From Bacteroidota bacterium (GTDB lineage: Bacteria > Bacteroidota > Bacteroidia > Chitinophagales > Chitinophagaceae): 20,158 nt of DNA. Position 1 is the first letter of the stretch; the number at the start of each line of letters is the position of its first letter. The stretch is from NCBI GenBank assembly GCA_023417815.1, contig JAEZEI010000127.1:1-20158 (forward strand), given 5' to 3'. Positions 1-6,482 of the stretch are shown here, in pieces. The notes beneath the pieces were generated by a model, which saw only the letters and a list, made by a program, of their open reading frames with translations, had not been told where the DNA came from and searched no databases. The position numbers and the translations under genes are program-made.

Positions 1-1510
1 AGTCAAACCCTTTGAAGATGCCTTCGTTGTTGAAACAAAATGCTGAACCTACAAATCTTGATTTACGGGTAACAGAATAGAAAGCACCAATACCGACAAT
101 CAATTCATTGTTTGTTGGTCTGTTTAAACGCCAGGGAACTCCACCTAATTTTGCCAACATGGCTATTTCAATGTGTGGCAGGAATGTATTGAAATCGTTG
201 TTATAGTTGCCGTTCTTGTATAAGTGCTCTGCTTTGATTACCTGTGACGAAATTCCCTCGTAAAGAAGTATCTCTTTTATGCGGTAGTAAATGGCGTTGT
301 GCTCTTCGTCCTTGTCAGCTTTAGGGACTGGGTTAACAAAGATTGCCATGTATCTTGTATCTGTTCGCCAGTCGGCATTCTTCACTATATTCTTCACGGT
401 ACTTACGGCATCTTCAATACAGGTAAATTCTACGTTCTTGGTAACGTCTAATTCAAATGGCATTTTGATGTAATCCTGCATCTTAGGAAATGGGAACCGT
501 TCATGTTTGAAACCGCTGTTTAGATAGCCATATAATGCCTTTACTGCTGTTTGCTTATCCGATGCCTGGTAAATGAAGAAGAACTTGAAATTTGCCGGTT
601 TTTGTGGCAACTGGTAAGGACCTTTTGATTTGAAATCCTTCTTCGGTTCTTTGCCAGTGTGATGATCCGTGCTATTCCATTTTCTGCCGTACATCAAATC
701 GTTGGAAGATTGGTTAATCACTCTTGCCTGTTGCTCTGTTGGTGCATAGAAACCAGCCGTATCAAGAGGAATAATGTTTCGGAATGCACCGTTGTTCAAA
801 TGCTTTTCATAGAACGATTGCAGCACCTGCAAGAACCTTGGATACCTGTTTTTTAGGTTTGGTATGTCGTGAGCTATTTCAAAGTGTGGCTTCAAAGTAT
901 TACTAAGCACAGGAAAACACTTGTCTAAATTGCTCTTCCACTCTTGCGGAATAAAACGCCATTTGTGTAGCACTCCACCACAATTCACCCAATTGTACAG
1001 CTCTGTTTGAAAATTGTAAATCTTCGCAATGCTTCGTGTAAGCACTTTGGTTGTACCATCGTAAGACAATACCAGTTCATGCTTATCAGTCATTCTACCA
1101 TGCTGCACCTTTAAGGTGAACTGGTTGTATAAATTGTATTTCTGTGTACTCTCTGATGGATTATGAAACCAAACTTCGGTTTCGCTTGTAAAGTCCTGGT
1201 GCATGATGTCGGCAATGCCGGTGAAATGCTTGCGGATCAGGTAACGGAAATAATGATTGGCAAAACGTGGGGTTTTTGAAAGATCAATATCTAACAACAA
1301 AGCACCCTCCTTAGCTGCTTCAAAATCCGTGTACAGCTTCTCTAACTCAAATAATTCCAATGCTGTAAAATGACCTTGTAAAAGGTCCGCAAAGTCGCCT
1401 TTAAAGATTGGATAATACCCAGGCAGTTTTTCTCTATAAAAAGCAAATGTCTTCTTTCCTGCAGGTGCGGAAAAAGGAATGATGTTTAAGAGTAAGGATT
1501 GCTGAAGCAT
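1..1510 (-). CDS. Prokaryotic Argonaute (pAgo), long form, PIWI domain cut by the window edge
   Basis: The frame is open without a stop from the ATG at 1510 to the left edge (503 codons seen), so the C-terminus is missing. pAgos use small nucleic-acid guides to recognise invading DNA or RNA. The MID 5'-phosphate pocket is recognisable: Y408, K412, Q423 and K454, with the Y-x3-K-x10-Q spacing of the family, the last Lys lying in AKLGGVPWRL (453-462), a typical MID/PIWI signature. PIWI begins at about 469 with ELIVGIGAFYS. Active family members have Asp in this first strand (VGID-like), but here the residue is Gly475, so slicing is probably lost. The roughly 400 residues before the MID core imply a long pAgo with N and PAZ-like regions rather than a short one. 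No Shine-Dalgarno is seen, as is usual in Bacteroidota. A nuclease-domain ORF ends 46 bp upstream on the same strand. The family call is firm; inactivity is inferred because the other catalytic residues lie outside the window. Confidence 0.88.
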   Translation of the reverse strand, partial: MLQQSLLLNIIPFSAPAGKKTFAFYREKLPGYYPIFKGDFADLLQGHFTALELFELEKLYTDFEAAKEGALLLDIDLSKTPRFANHYFRYLIRKHFTGIADIMHQDFTSETEVWFHNPSESTQKYNLYNQFTLKVQHGRMTDKHELVLSYDGTTKVLTRSIAKIYNFQTELYNWVNCGGVLHKWRFIPQEWKSNLDKCFPVLSNTLKPHFEIAHDIPNLKNRYPRFLQVLQSFYEKHLNNGAFRNIIPLDTAGFYAPTEQQARVINQSSNDLMYGRKWNSTDHHTGKEPKKDFKSKGPYQLPQKPANFKFFFIYQASDKQTAVKALYGYLNSGFKHERFPFPKMQDYIKMPFELDVTKNVEFTCIEDAVSTVKNIVKNADWRTDTRYMAIFVNPVPKADKDEEHNAIYYRIKEILLYEGISSQVIKAEHLYKNGNYNNDFNTFLPHIEIAMLAKLGGVPWRLNRPTNNELIVGIGAFYSVTRKSRFVGSAFCFNNEGIFKGFD

Positions 1511-1556
1511 AGGCAGATAGTTTATTGTATCAATTTGAATATGAACTACATTAGTT

Positions 1557-2090
1557 TTATTGTAAAACCTCGTCTATTATTTGCCTTATTTTTTTATTAT
1601 TTAATTGGGTACCAAATTCAACCTTATAACCATCAATCGTCAATTGATTGAAGAAAACCTTTGCACACTCAATTTTCGCCTGCTCTATTCCTCTTAAAGA
1701 TGACTGGTTTTCTACATCCTTTGTCTCTACGATTACATTCAAAATCTTTTCACCGTTGTTTTTCTTAACGACGTACATAAAGTCGGGGCTGTAAGATTGG
1801 CCTGTAATAGTTGGTATGGCAATACTGCTTTTAGGAATTTTGCCATAGACAATAATTTCATCTATTCCATCAACCATTAAGTTTTCTTTTTCAAGCGGGC
1901 TATCGAAAGCATAGATATCATAGAGGTATTTGACAGATGGTGTGCCATCAATAAACTTTGTACCGATAACACCTAGCGTTATTTCTGCTTTGGGGGTTCC
2001 ATCTGAAAAGGTTAATGCCGTGGCTTTGATAGGCAAATTGGCTTTAGAGTAGCTGAACCTTCCGGCAAGTTTATCTACTTTCCAATACAA
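1557..2090 (-). CDS. Stand-alone C-terminal PD-(D/E)XK nuclease domain of a type III restriction Res subunit (truncated)
   Basis: The 177 codons match only the C-terminal endonuclease part of type III restriction Res subunits, which are normally near 1000 residues with a helicase in front. Visible family landmarks are YLYDIYAFDSPLEKEN (about 55-70), YGKIPKSSIAIPT (82-94), SYSPDF (99-104) and VETK (121-124). P102-D103 ... E122-x-K124 gives a complete PD-(D/E)XK active site. No helicase motifs precede it: an in-frame TAA lies two codons before the first possible start, a TTG within the mnmE stop region. A later TTG at codon 19 is another option, and the first ATG comes only at codon 72. The Argonaute starts 46 bp downstream on the same strand. 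It is either a decayed res remnant or a nuclease domain reused as an Argonaute partner; the intact active site and lack of frameshifts keep the second option open. Expression may depend on read-through from mnmE. Confidence 0.7.
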   Translation of the reverse strand: MYWKVDKLAGRFSYSKANLPIKATALTFSDGTPKAEITLGVIGTKFIDGTPSVKYLYDIYAFDSPLEKENLMVDGIDEIIVYGKIPKSSIAIPTITGQSYSPDFMYVVKKNNGEKILNVIVETKDVENQSSLRGIEQAKIECAKVFFNQLTIDGYKVEFGTQLNNKKIRQIIDEVLQ

Positions 2091-2092
2091 AA
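2075..2092 (-). other. Possible island attachment-like site at the mnmE 3' end
   Basis: TTTTGTATTGGAAAGTAG encodes the conserved end of MnmE (FCIGK-stop). In gammaproteobacteria the same 18 bp at the trmE/mnmE 3' end is the attachment site of SGI1-type islands, and the present sequence looks very similar. Much of that similarity is forced by the conserved peptide. Accessory genes begin immediately after this site. The second flanking copy, if any, would lie beyond the left edge. Confidence 0.35.
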
Positions 2093-3433
2093 CTTACTGA
2101 AAATATAATCCAGCTTGTCTTCGCTGGTGATCTCACCTGTGATTTCGCCGAGGTGGAAAAGGGCGCGACGGATATCGAGGGCGAGGAGGTCGCCGGGCAG
2201 GTTGGAGTCCAGGCCGGAGCGGATAGCGGAAAGCGAAGAGCAGATGTTTTCGAGTGCCTCGAAGTGCCGTGCACTGGTAATGATGGTGTCTTCTGATGAA
2301 GGCTCGCGGGCGACCATCTTCTTAAAAATTGCTTCTTTTAATTCATCTATACCCTGGCCCTGCTTGGCGGATATATATATTACATTCTCGCTGACAGGCT
2401 TCCCGGTGATGGCGTCTGCCTTGTTGCCGACAAGCAGGTAAGTTGCTCCTTCCTTTTCAAGTTCTTCTATTTCGGCAGAAAGGCTCTCCTTTGTTTCGGT
2501 GGTTGCATCGAAGATATAAAGCACCAGGTCGGCGGAGCGCATCTTTTCACGGCTCTTTTCAATCCCGATTTGTTCTATTGTGTCTGTACTGTGCGAACGA
2601 ATTCCTGCGGTATCTATCAGCCTGAAAAGTATGCCGTGGATATTAAGGGCTTCTTCGATGGTATCACGGGTTGTGCCGGCAATGTCACTAACTATGGCGC
2701 GGTTCTCATTCAGAAGGCTGTTCAGCAAGGTTGATTTACCGGCATTGGGCTTTCCGATGATCGCCACGCTGATGCCATTCTTAATTACATTTCCCAGGCG
2801 AAAACTTTCTGAAAGCTGCTTTGCAAGCTTTTCAGTGTCTTCTACGAAAGCGTAAAATTTTCCGCGGTCTGCAAACTCCACATCCTCCGTTGCAAAATCG
2901 AGTTCGAGTTCTATAAGCGAAGCGAACTGCAGAAGTTGCTCGCGCATCTGCTTCAGCTGGTCTGAAAATCCGCCGCGAACATTATGCAATGCAGTTCTCC
3001 CTGCAGCCCGTGTATCGGCAGCAATAAGATCTGCGACTGCCTCGGCCTGGGTGAGATCAAGTTTACCTTTCAGGAATGCACGCTGGGTAAATTCCCCTGC
3101 CCTGGCAGCACGTGCGCCATGCCTGATACATGCTTCGATTACCTGCTGCTGCACCACCGGGCTGCCATGACAGCTTATCTCTATCACATCCTCGCCAGTA
3201 TAACTCTTTGGCGATCTGAATACCGAAACTAGTACATCGTCAATTGGTGTTTCATCTTTTAAAAGCCCGTGGTGAATGGTATTGCCTGGCTGGCCTGAAA
3301 GTTTTTTTGAAAAGAGCTCATCTATGATACGGAAAGCTTCCGGCCCGCTCATACGGATCACGCCGATGGCGCCTACACCGGGTGGTGTGGCGAGTGCAAC
3401 AATGGTATCGTCCCAGCCGGAGAGTTTGTTCAT
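2075..3433 (-). CDS. mnmE: tRNA modification GTPase MnmE (TrmE/ThdF)
   Basis: MnmE and MnmG together install the (carboxymethyl)aminomethyl group on U34 of certain tRNAs in the cytoplasm. The 452 residues match the usual family length. The N-terminal tetrahydrofolate-binding domain spans about 1-125, followed by a helical region into which the GTPase domain is inserted: P-loop GKPNAGKST (227-235), IAGTTRD (251-257), DTAG (274-277), NKAD (337-340) and SAK (355-357). The C-terminus is the diagnostic FCIGK with the catalytic Cys449, so the gene is complete despite the foreign-looking sequence that begins at its stop codon. The ATG at 3433 gives the expected N-terminus (DTIVALATPPG). It is transcribed in the same direction as the exbD gene upstream, but a repeat-filled 160-bp gap separates them. 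Confidence 0.98.
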   Translation of the reverse strand: MNKLSGWDDTIVALATPPGVGAIGVIRMSGPEAFRIIDELFSKKLSGQPGNTIHHGLLKDETPIDDVLVSVFRSPKSYTGEDVIEISCHGSPVVQQQVIEACIRHGARAARAGEFTQRAFLKGKLDLTQAEAVADLIAADTRAAGRTALHNVRGGFSDQLKQMREQLLQFASLIELELDFATEDVEFADRGKFYAFVEDTEKLAKQLSESFRLGNVIKNGISVAIIGKPNAGKSTLLNSLLNENRAIVSDIAGTTRDTIEEALNIHGILFRLIDTAGIRSHSTDTIEQIGIEKSREKMRSADLVLYIFDATTETKESLSAEIEELEKEGATYLLVGNKADAITGKPVSENVIYISAKQGQGIDELKEAIFKKMVAREPSSEDTIITSARHFEALENICSSLSAIRSGLDSNLPGDLLALDIRRALFHLGEITGEITSEDKLDYIFSKFCIGK

Positions 3434-3437
3434 GGAA

Positions 3438-3445
3438 CGAAGTTA
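3438..3445 (-). promoter_or_regulatory. Candidate -7 box for mnmE
   Basis: TAACTTCG lies just upstream of the mnmE ATG and differs by one base from the Bacteroidota TAnnTTTG consensus. It would give a very short leader. No clear -33 TTTG was identified. Confidence 0.25.
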
Positions 3446-3464
3446 ATTCAAGAAATCATGAATA

Positions 3465-3579
3465 GTTCCCGCAGATTTTCGCAGACCTAAACGATGAATG
3501 AACGCAGATATTTTTTACAAAGAAGTGGAATCCCAATCAGCGAAGATCTGCGTAAGTATCAGCGAAGATCTGCGGGAAC
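3465..3579. repeat. Inverted and tandem repeat cluster between exbD and mnmE
   Basis: GTTCCCGCAGATTTTCGC at 3465-3482 is repeated in inverted orientation at 3562-3579 with one mismatch in 18 positions. Inside the right half, ATCAGCGAAGATCTGCG occurs twice in tandem (3536-3552 and 3558-3574), a 22-bp period. The element could form a long imperfect hairpin in transcripts running from exbD into mnmE, or be a dispersed REP-like element. There is no coding sequence in this gap. Confidence 0.7.
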
Positions 3580-3593
3580 CACTGCGAACGATT

Positions 3594-4061
3594 TCATTCT
3601 ACATAATACTTCCTGATCCCGCATATCGCCAGTTCATCCATCACCGAAACAAGGTTATTGAAATTTGAACTATCGGTCGGTTTTATGATCACGATCGTTT
3701 CATCCTTGCCGGTTGTTTTTAAAACCTTCTGCCGCTTATTAATTAACACCGTGCGAATCCCGGTTGAATTGTAATCTGTTCGCTGTAGATTATTAAGATC
3801 ATCTCCTTCAAAATATTCGATCACATTATTTGCTTTAAGGTTAAGCGTGATCACTTTTGACCCTGGAATGTCATCAAATACTTTTTTATTAGAATCATTC
3901 GGCACCATCATCCCCATAACCTTCTGTTCACTTAGTGATGTGGTGAATACAAAGAATGTAATAAGAAGAAACCCGAGATCCACCATCGGTGTCAGGTCAA
4001 CTCTGGTTGAACGGATCTTAAACTTACGTTTGCCTGTGGAGTTGTTTAATATTTCTGCCAT
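3594..4061 (-). CDS. exbD: ExbD/TolR-family biopolymer transport protein
   Basis: ExbD is the inner-membrane partner of ExbB in the proton-driven motor that energises TonB. The 155-residue protein has a short basic N-terminus, one transmembrane segment (about 27-43), the hallmark Asp28 in LTPMVDLGFLLITFF, and a periplasmic domain ending in MDELAICGIRKYYVE. The ATG at 4061 (MAEIL) is chosen. The open frame extends 19 codons further, but that part is translated repeat sequence and leaves an unlikely tail before the basic N-terminus. It lies downstream of tonB, 150 bp away, on the same strand. No exbB is in the window, so the partner must be encoded elsewhere. Confidence 0.9.
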   Translation of the reverse strand: MAEILNNSTGKRKFKIRSTRVDLTPMVDLGFLLITFFVFTTSLSEQKVMGMMVPNDSNKKVFDDIPGSKVITLNLKANNVIEYFEGDDLNNLQRTDYNSTGIRTVLINKRQKVLKTTGKDETIVIIKPTDSSNFNNLVSVMDELAICGIRKYYVE

Positions 4062-4082
4062 AAAAAATTCATTTTGATTAGA

Positions 4083-4198
4083 GGAACACGGATGACGCGG
4101 GTTTTCTGGGATGCACACAGGTTACAGGAAGAACTAAGCTTTCATTGGATATTAAGACAACCCGTGCAAACTTGTTTCATCTGCGTGATCTGTGTTCC
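4083..4198. repeat. Imperfect inverted repeat in the tonB-exbD gap
   Basis: GGAACACGGATGACGCGG at 4083-4100 is mirrored at 4181-4198, where the inverted copy reads GGAACACAGATCACGCAG (15 of 18 identical). Repeats of this ACACGGAT/ACACAGAT type are scattered in many Bacteroidota genomes. It fills almost the whole gap and contains no gene. Confidence 0.6.
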
Positions 4199-4211
4199 CC
4201 GGAAAATATAT

Positions 4212-5018
4212 TTACTCCGGCACAACAAAAGTTATTGGTTGCCGCCTGTATGCTTTTACCGAAATTCCATTCTGCTGCGCAGGTGTCCATGATGGCCCGC
4301 GCCTGATAGCGTTAACAGCCTCTTTCTCCATGCCATATCCATGATCTGTTTCTGCTTCAACATCACTAATGCTGCCATCAGTGCTTACAATGAAACGAAC
4401 AATCACCCTGTATGTTCCGGCAGGTGCGCCATTGTTCAATGGAAGGTCTGCATCCAGGTTCTTCTGAAGATATCGCCGCCATGCTTCCACGCCTCCCGGG
4501 AAGGATGCCTGTACCTGCACACTCGTATACACTGCAGGTTCAGCAGGAGATGGTGGAATTACATCAGCTACTGTGGTGGTTGTATCTCCTGTTGGACCAC
4601 CCGGACCTTGAGGAAAGTTTGTTGCGGTCCCCGGGTCTGCACCGCTGCCCGCCGAAATCTGGACCGTTGGAACGGGAGCTACTGGTGTGTGATCTGTAAC
4701 GATAACAGGGTTGGTTCGATTTTGTGCAGGTTTGACTGCTGCCTGGGCAGAAGATTTCTTTACAGGATCTTTTGGAATAGCCGGATCTGTTATTGCCGTT
4801 GTTTGTGTTTCAGGAATAAAAACAGTCAATACCTTTTGAGTGATTACAGGTCTTGTAAAAAAATAGAGAAGAATACAAACCATTACAAACATGATGGCCA
4901 GGGACCCCATCAACCGCGAGTTGTATGCTTTGCGTAGTTCATACGCACCATAGTCTTTATTCCGGCCTTCGAAGATGATGTCTAAGATTTCTGCGTGGAG
5001 TATTTTATGTGCTTCCAT
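4212..5018 (-). CDS. tonB: TonB-family energy transducer
   Basis: TonB carries proton-motive energy from ExbB-ExbD to outer-membrane TonB-dependent receptors. The start is set at 5018 because MEAHKILHAEILDIIFEGRNK is the usual N-terminus of Bacteroidota TonB proteins, with the FEGRNKDYGAYELRK motif at about 16-30. The 268-residue product has a transmembrane helix at about 37-54, a Thr/Pro/Ala-rich periplasm-spanning linker (about 70-170), and a C-terminal TonB domain (about 175-268) with FPGG, AWRRYLQ and the terminal YRRQPITFVVPE. The C-terminal domain is very close to that of the partial gene at the right end of the window. It shares strand and function with exbD downstream. Confidence 0.92.
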   Translation of the reverse strand: MEAHKILHAEILDIIFEGRNKDYGAYELRKAYNSRLMGSLAIMFVMVCILLYFFTRPVITQKVLTVFIPETQTTAITDPAIPKDPVKKSSAQAAVKPAQNRTNPVIVTDHTPVAPVPTVQISAGSGADPGTATNFPQGPGGPTGDTTTTVADVIPPSPAEPAVYTSVQVQASFPGGVEAWRRYLQKNLDADLPLNNGAPAGTYRVIVRFIVSTDGSISDVEAETDHGYGMEKEAVNAIRRGPSWTPAQQNGISVKAYRRQPITFVVPE

Positions 5019-5165
5019 AACAGTGGGTTTGTTAATGAGAAGCAAAAGGGATCAGATTCCATAAAATGAAAAAAATATTTTAAGGAAACAATAGTTCCCG
5101 ATGAATTTGAGGGATGCTATCGCAAAATGTTGCTTAAAATGCTTTTACTGATCAACAACATCGGT

Positions 5166-5190
5166 GGAGCCGCATGATTATGCGTCTCTG
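5166..5190. repeat. Palindromic GACGCAT-type repeat, copy 1 (degenerate)
   Basis: The core is GCAT-GATT-ATGC followed by GTCTCTG. The left arm (GGAGCCGCAT) has two changes from the AGAGACGCAT expected from its partner arm. Confidence 0.6.
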
Positions 5191-5212
5191 CATTCTATTG
5201 AATAAGGGGCTT

Positions 5213-5240
5213 GTAGAGACGCAAGATTTTGCGTCTCTGC
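5213..5240. repeat. Palindromic GACGCAA-type repeat, copy 2
   Basis: GTAGAGACGCAA, loop GATT, then TTGCGTCTCTGC: 12-bp arms with one mismatch and a 4-base loop. This GTAGAGACGC...GCGTCTC palindrome is a dispersed intergenic repeat type known from several bacterial groups. It lies just downstream of the exbD remnant. Confidence 0.75.
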
Positions 5241-5258
5241 CGAGGCTTGGTCAATCGA

Positions 5259-5318
5259 TTATGTCTTCCTCACCCCGCATATCACCATTTCATCCATTTT
5301 TGAAATCAGGTTAATAAA
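5259..5318 (-). pseudogene. Remnant of a second exbD (C-terminal 19 codons)
   Basis: Reading minus from 5318 gives FINLISKMDEMVICGVRKT and then TAA. This lines up with the end of the intact exbD product (FNNLVSVMDELAICGIRKYYVE). The nucleotides around 5262-5312 are also recognisably similar to 3604-3660. The homology stops close to the palindromic repeat copy 3 on its upstream side, so the rest of the gene seems to have been lost in a repeat-associated rearrangement. No start codon or membrane segment remains. It suggests an ancestral exbD-tonB-exbD order. Confidence 0.65.
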
Positions 5319-5324
5319 CATAGG

Positions 5325-5354
5325 TGGGGACGCATGATTATGCGTCTCTGCCCC
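5325..5354. repeat. Palindromic GACGCAT-type repeat, copy 3
   Basis: GGGGACGCAT, loop GATT, then ATGCGTCTCTGCCCC, with imperfect outer arms. It shares core, loop and right arm with copy 1 and lies a few bases from the broken end of the exbD remnant. Confidence 0.7.
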
Positions 5355-5409
5355 AACAGTCGTTCAATTCTGGCATCATTTTGTTACTCTACATTCTAAA
5401 CTTAATATT

Positions 5410-5598
5410 ATGGACAAGTTAGAAGTAAAAGGAAAATGGAATGAGTGGAAAGGAAAACTGAAACAGGAATATGCCGACCTTACAGATGATGATCTGAAAT
5501 ACGAAGACGGCAAGGAAGATGAACTTTGGGGAAAGATCCAGAACAAAACGGGCAAAGCAAAAGATGACCTGATCAAATGGCTTAGGGGCCTGGGGTAA
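5410..5598 (+). CDS. CsbD-like stress protein
   Basis: A 62-residue, charged, Lys/Glu/Asp-rich soluble protein with the CsbD family pattern: DKLEVKGKWNEWKGKLKQEY at the start, then DLTDDDLKYEDGKEDELWG, and a second amphipathic stretch (KIQNKTGKAKDD). CsbD proteins are induced by general stress in several phyla, but their biochemical role is unknown. The last 17 bp overlap the 3' end of the convergent glycosylase-like gene. No terminator is seen between the two. Confidence 0.88.
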   Translation: MDKLEVKGKWNEWKGKLKQEYADLTDDDLKYEDGKEDELWGKIQNKTGKAKDDLIKWLRGLG

Positions 5599-6229
5599 AC
5601 ATTCTCCTGTAATATTCCACTTTAAAATCGTAGACTGGCCTGGCAGAACCTGCCGGTACCCAGTCTTCTTTTTTTTCCTTATATAATTTCGATTGAGCAA
5701 GGCCAATATTTCCTGCTCCCGATGGTGAGTAGAGAATGACCAGCCTCACAGGCCTGCCGAATGGTTCACTGATCGTGATCTCCCTATCACGGCGAATTTC
5801 ATTTGAGATCTTTTTACCAATGATATCCTGGTAAAATATCTTAAATGCACTGTTCTTTCCGAAGCCGCTGGTGAAGAAGATGGTATGGATCGCAGAATTC
5901 TTTACCTGTTGCACAATATCATGATTCAACTCTATGGGAATGATGTCCTCATCAAATGCAGATTCTCGTTTCCTGGAACACGATCTTATCACATCGCTTA
6001 TCGAGATTTTTCTTTCTTTCAGAAATTTTAGGATCCCTTCTACGGTAACAGGTCGCTTTAATTCCGCCGGAAAAGCATCACTGAATATTTTCCAGAGTGT
6101 TCCGGCACTGCCATAAAAGAACTGCAAGGGAAAACGTTCGGGGTTAGCCGGGTGTATGGTGCCCAGGATGAGATTCTCGCTTGCCGGATCAACCGGGTAT
6201 TTATCGATGAACTGGTGAGTGGTCAGCAT
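5582..6229 (-). CDS. Uracil-DNA glycosylase superfamily-like protein
   Basis: A 215-residue soluble protein beginning MLTTHQFIDKYP. The N-terminal LILGTIHPAN followed by FFYGSAGTLWKIF resembles the first active-site region and following aromatic segment of uracil-DNA glycosylase superfamily members of the mismatch type (GTxP..., then YYG..FW). The later stretch LVILYSPSGAGN could be the second active-site loop (SPS in place of HPS). A base-excision repair role is inferred from these motifs only. An in-frame ATG at 6256 exists, but 6229 is preferred because a good -7 box lies between the two. Its 3' end overlaps csbD by 17 bp on the opposite strand. Confidence 0.6.
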   Translation of the reverse strand: MLTTHQFIDKYPVDPASENLILGTIHPANPERFPLQFFYGSAGTLWKIFSDAFPAELKRPVTVEGILKFLKERKISISDVIRSCSRKRESAFDEDIIPIELNHDIVQQVKNSAIHTIFFTSGFGKNSAFKIFYQDIIGKKISNEIRRDREITISEPFGRPVRLVILYSPSGAGNIGLAQSKLYKEKKEDWVPAGSARPVYDFKVEYYRRMFTPGP

Positions 6230-6237
6230 GATTTGTG

Positions 6238-6245
6238 CAAATTTA
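6238..6245 (-). promoter_or_regulatory. Candidate -7 box for the glycosylase-like gene
   Basis: TAAATTTG is a perfect match to the Bacteroidota TAnnTTTG -7 element and lies 8 bases upstream of the ATG at 6229. If real, transcription begins downstream of the alternative ATG at 6256 and decides the start. The -33 position has no good TTTG. Confidence 0.4.
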
Positions 6246-6404
6246 GAAATTGTCATTACCAGGACGTTCGCCTGCCCACCTACCTACTTCCCGGTATTCC
6301 CAGGCCCAAATACGGGCCCAGGCTATAAAATACAAGACTTATATTATATATTAGCGCCACGTTTACCAAACAATCCAGGCCGGAAGGCGTTCTTTAAACA
6401 TCCA

Positions 6405-6426
6405 TAAACCGAAAGACCCCGGTTTA
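6405..6426. repeat. Hairpin upstream of the giant adhesin-like gene
   Basis: TAAACCG, loop AAAGACCC, then CGGTTTA: a perfect 7-bp stem 57 bases before the ATG at 6483. It may be an operator or an mRNA leader structure. No T-tract follows, so it is not a terminator. The rest of 6246-6482 shows no gene and no convincing promoter. Confidence 0.4.
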
Positions 6427-6482
6427 TTTCCAGGGCGAACCAAAACCAGCGGCTACCCACCGCGTACCCTAATACTGTGTTC

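Larger units (their letters stand above)
5019..5409. other. Gene-free 391-bp region with repeats and a dead exbD end
   Basis: No intact gene is seen here. Its right-hand part holds three copies of a GACGCAT/ATGCGTC palindromic repeat and a remnant of an exbD C-terminus (listed separately). Positions 5019-5160 are AT-rich and presumably hold the tonB promoter, but no convincing -33/-7 pair was found. The csbD promoter must lie in about 5355-5409, and no clear box was found there either. Confidence 0.6.

Noticed and set aside
291..856. Small plus-strand frames near the left end
   Set aside because: They lie antisense to the continuous Argonaute frame, which carries clear MID and PIWI motifs.
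2115..3232. Several plus-strand open frames opposite mnmE
   Set aside because: They are antisense to a complete conserved MnmE, have no recognisable domains and show Cys/Arg/Ser-biased composition typical of shadow frames.
3465..3579. Possible CRISPR-like array from the 22-bp tandem repeats
   Set aside because: There are only two direct copies and no true spacers; the copies belong to an inverted repeat, and no cas gene is present.
4062..4118. Longer ExbD start with 19 extra N-terminal codons
   Set aside because: The extra codons are largely translated repeat sequence, and ExbD proteins start shortly before the basic stretch and membrane helix.
4341..4937. 198-codon plus-strand open frame opposite tonB
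   Set aside because: It is Cys-rich, without domain features, and fully antisense to a well-supported TonB gene.
5213..5240. Hairpin as a rho-independent terminator for the exbD remnant or csbD
   Set aside because: No T-tract follows on either strand, and the same palindrome recurs twice nearby, so it is better explained as a dispersed repeat.
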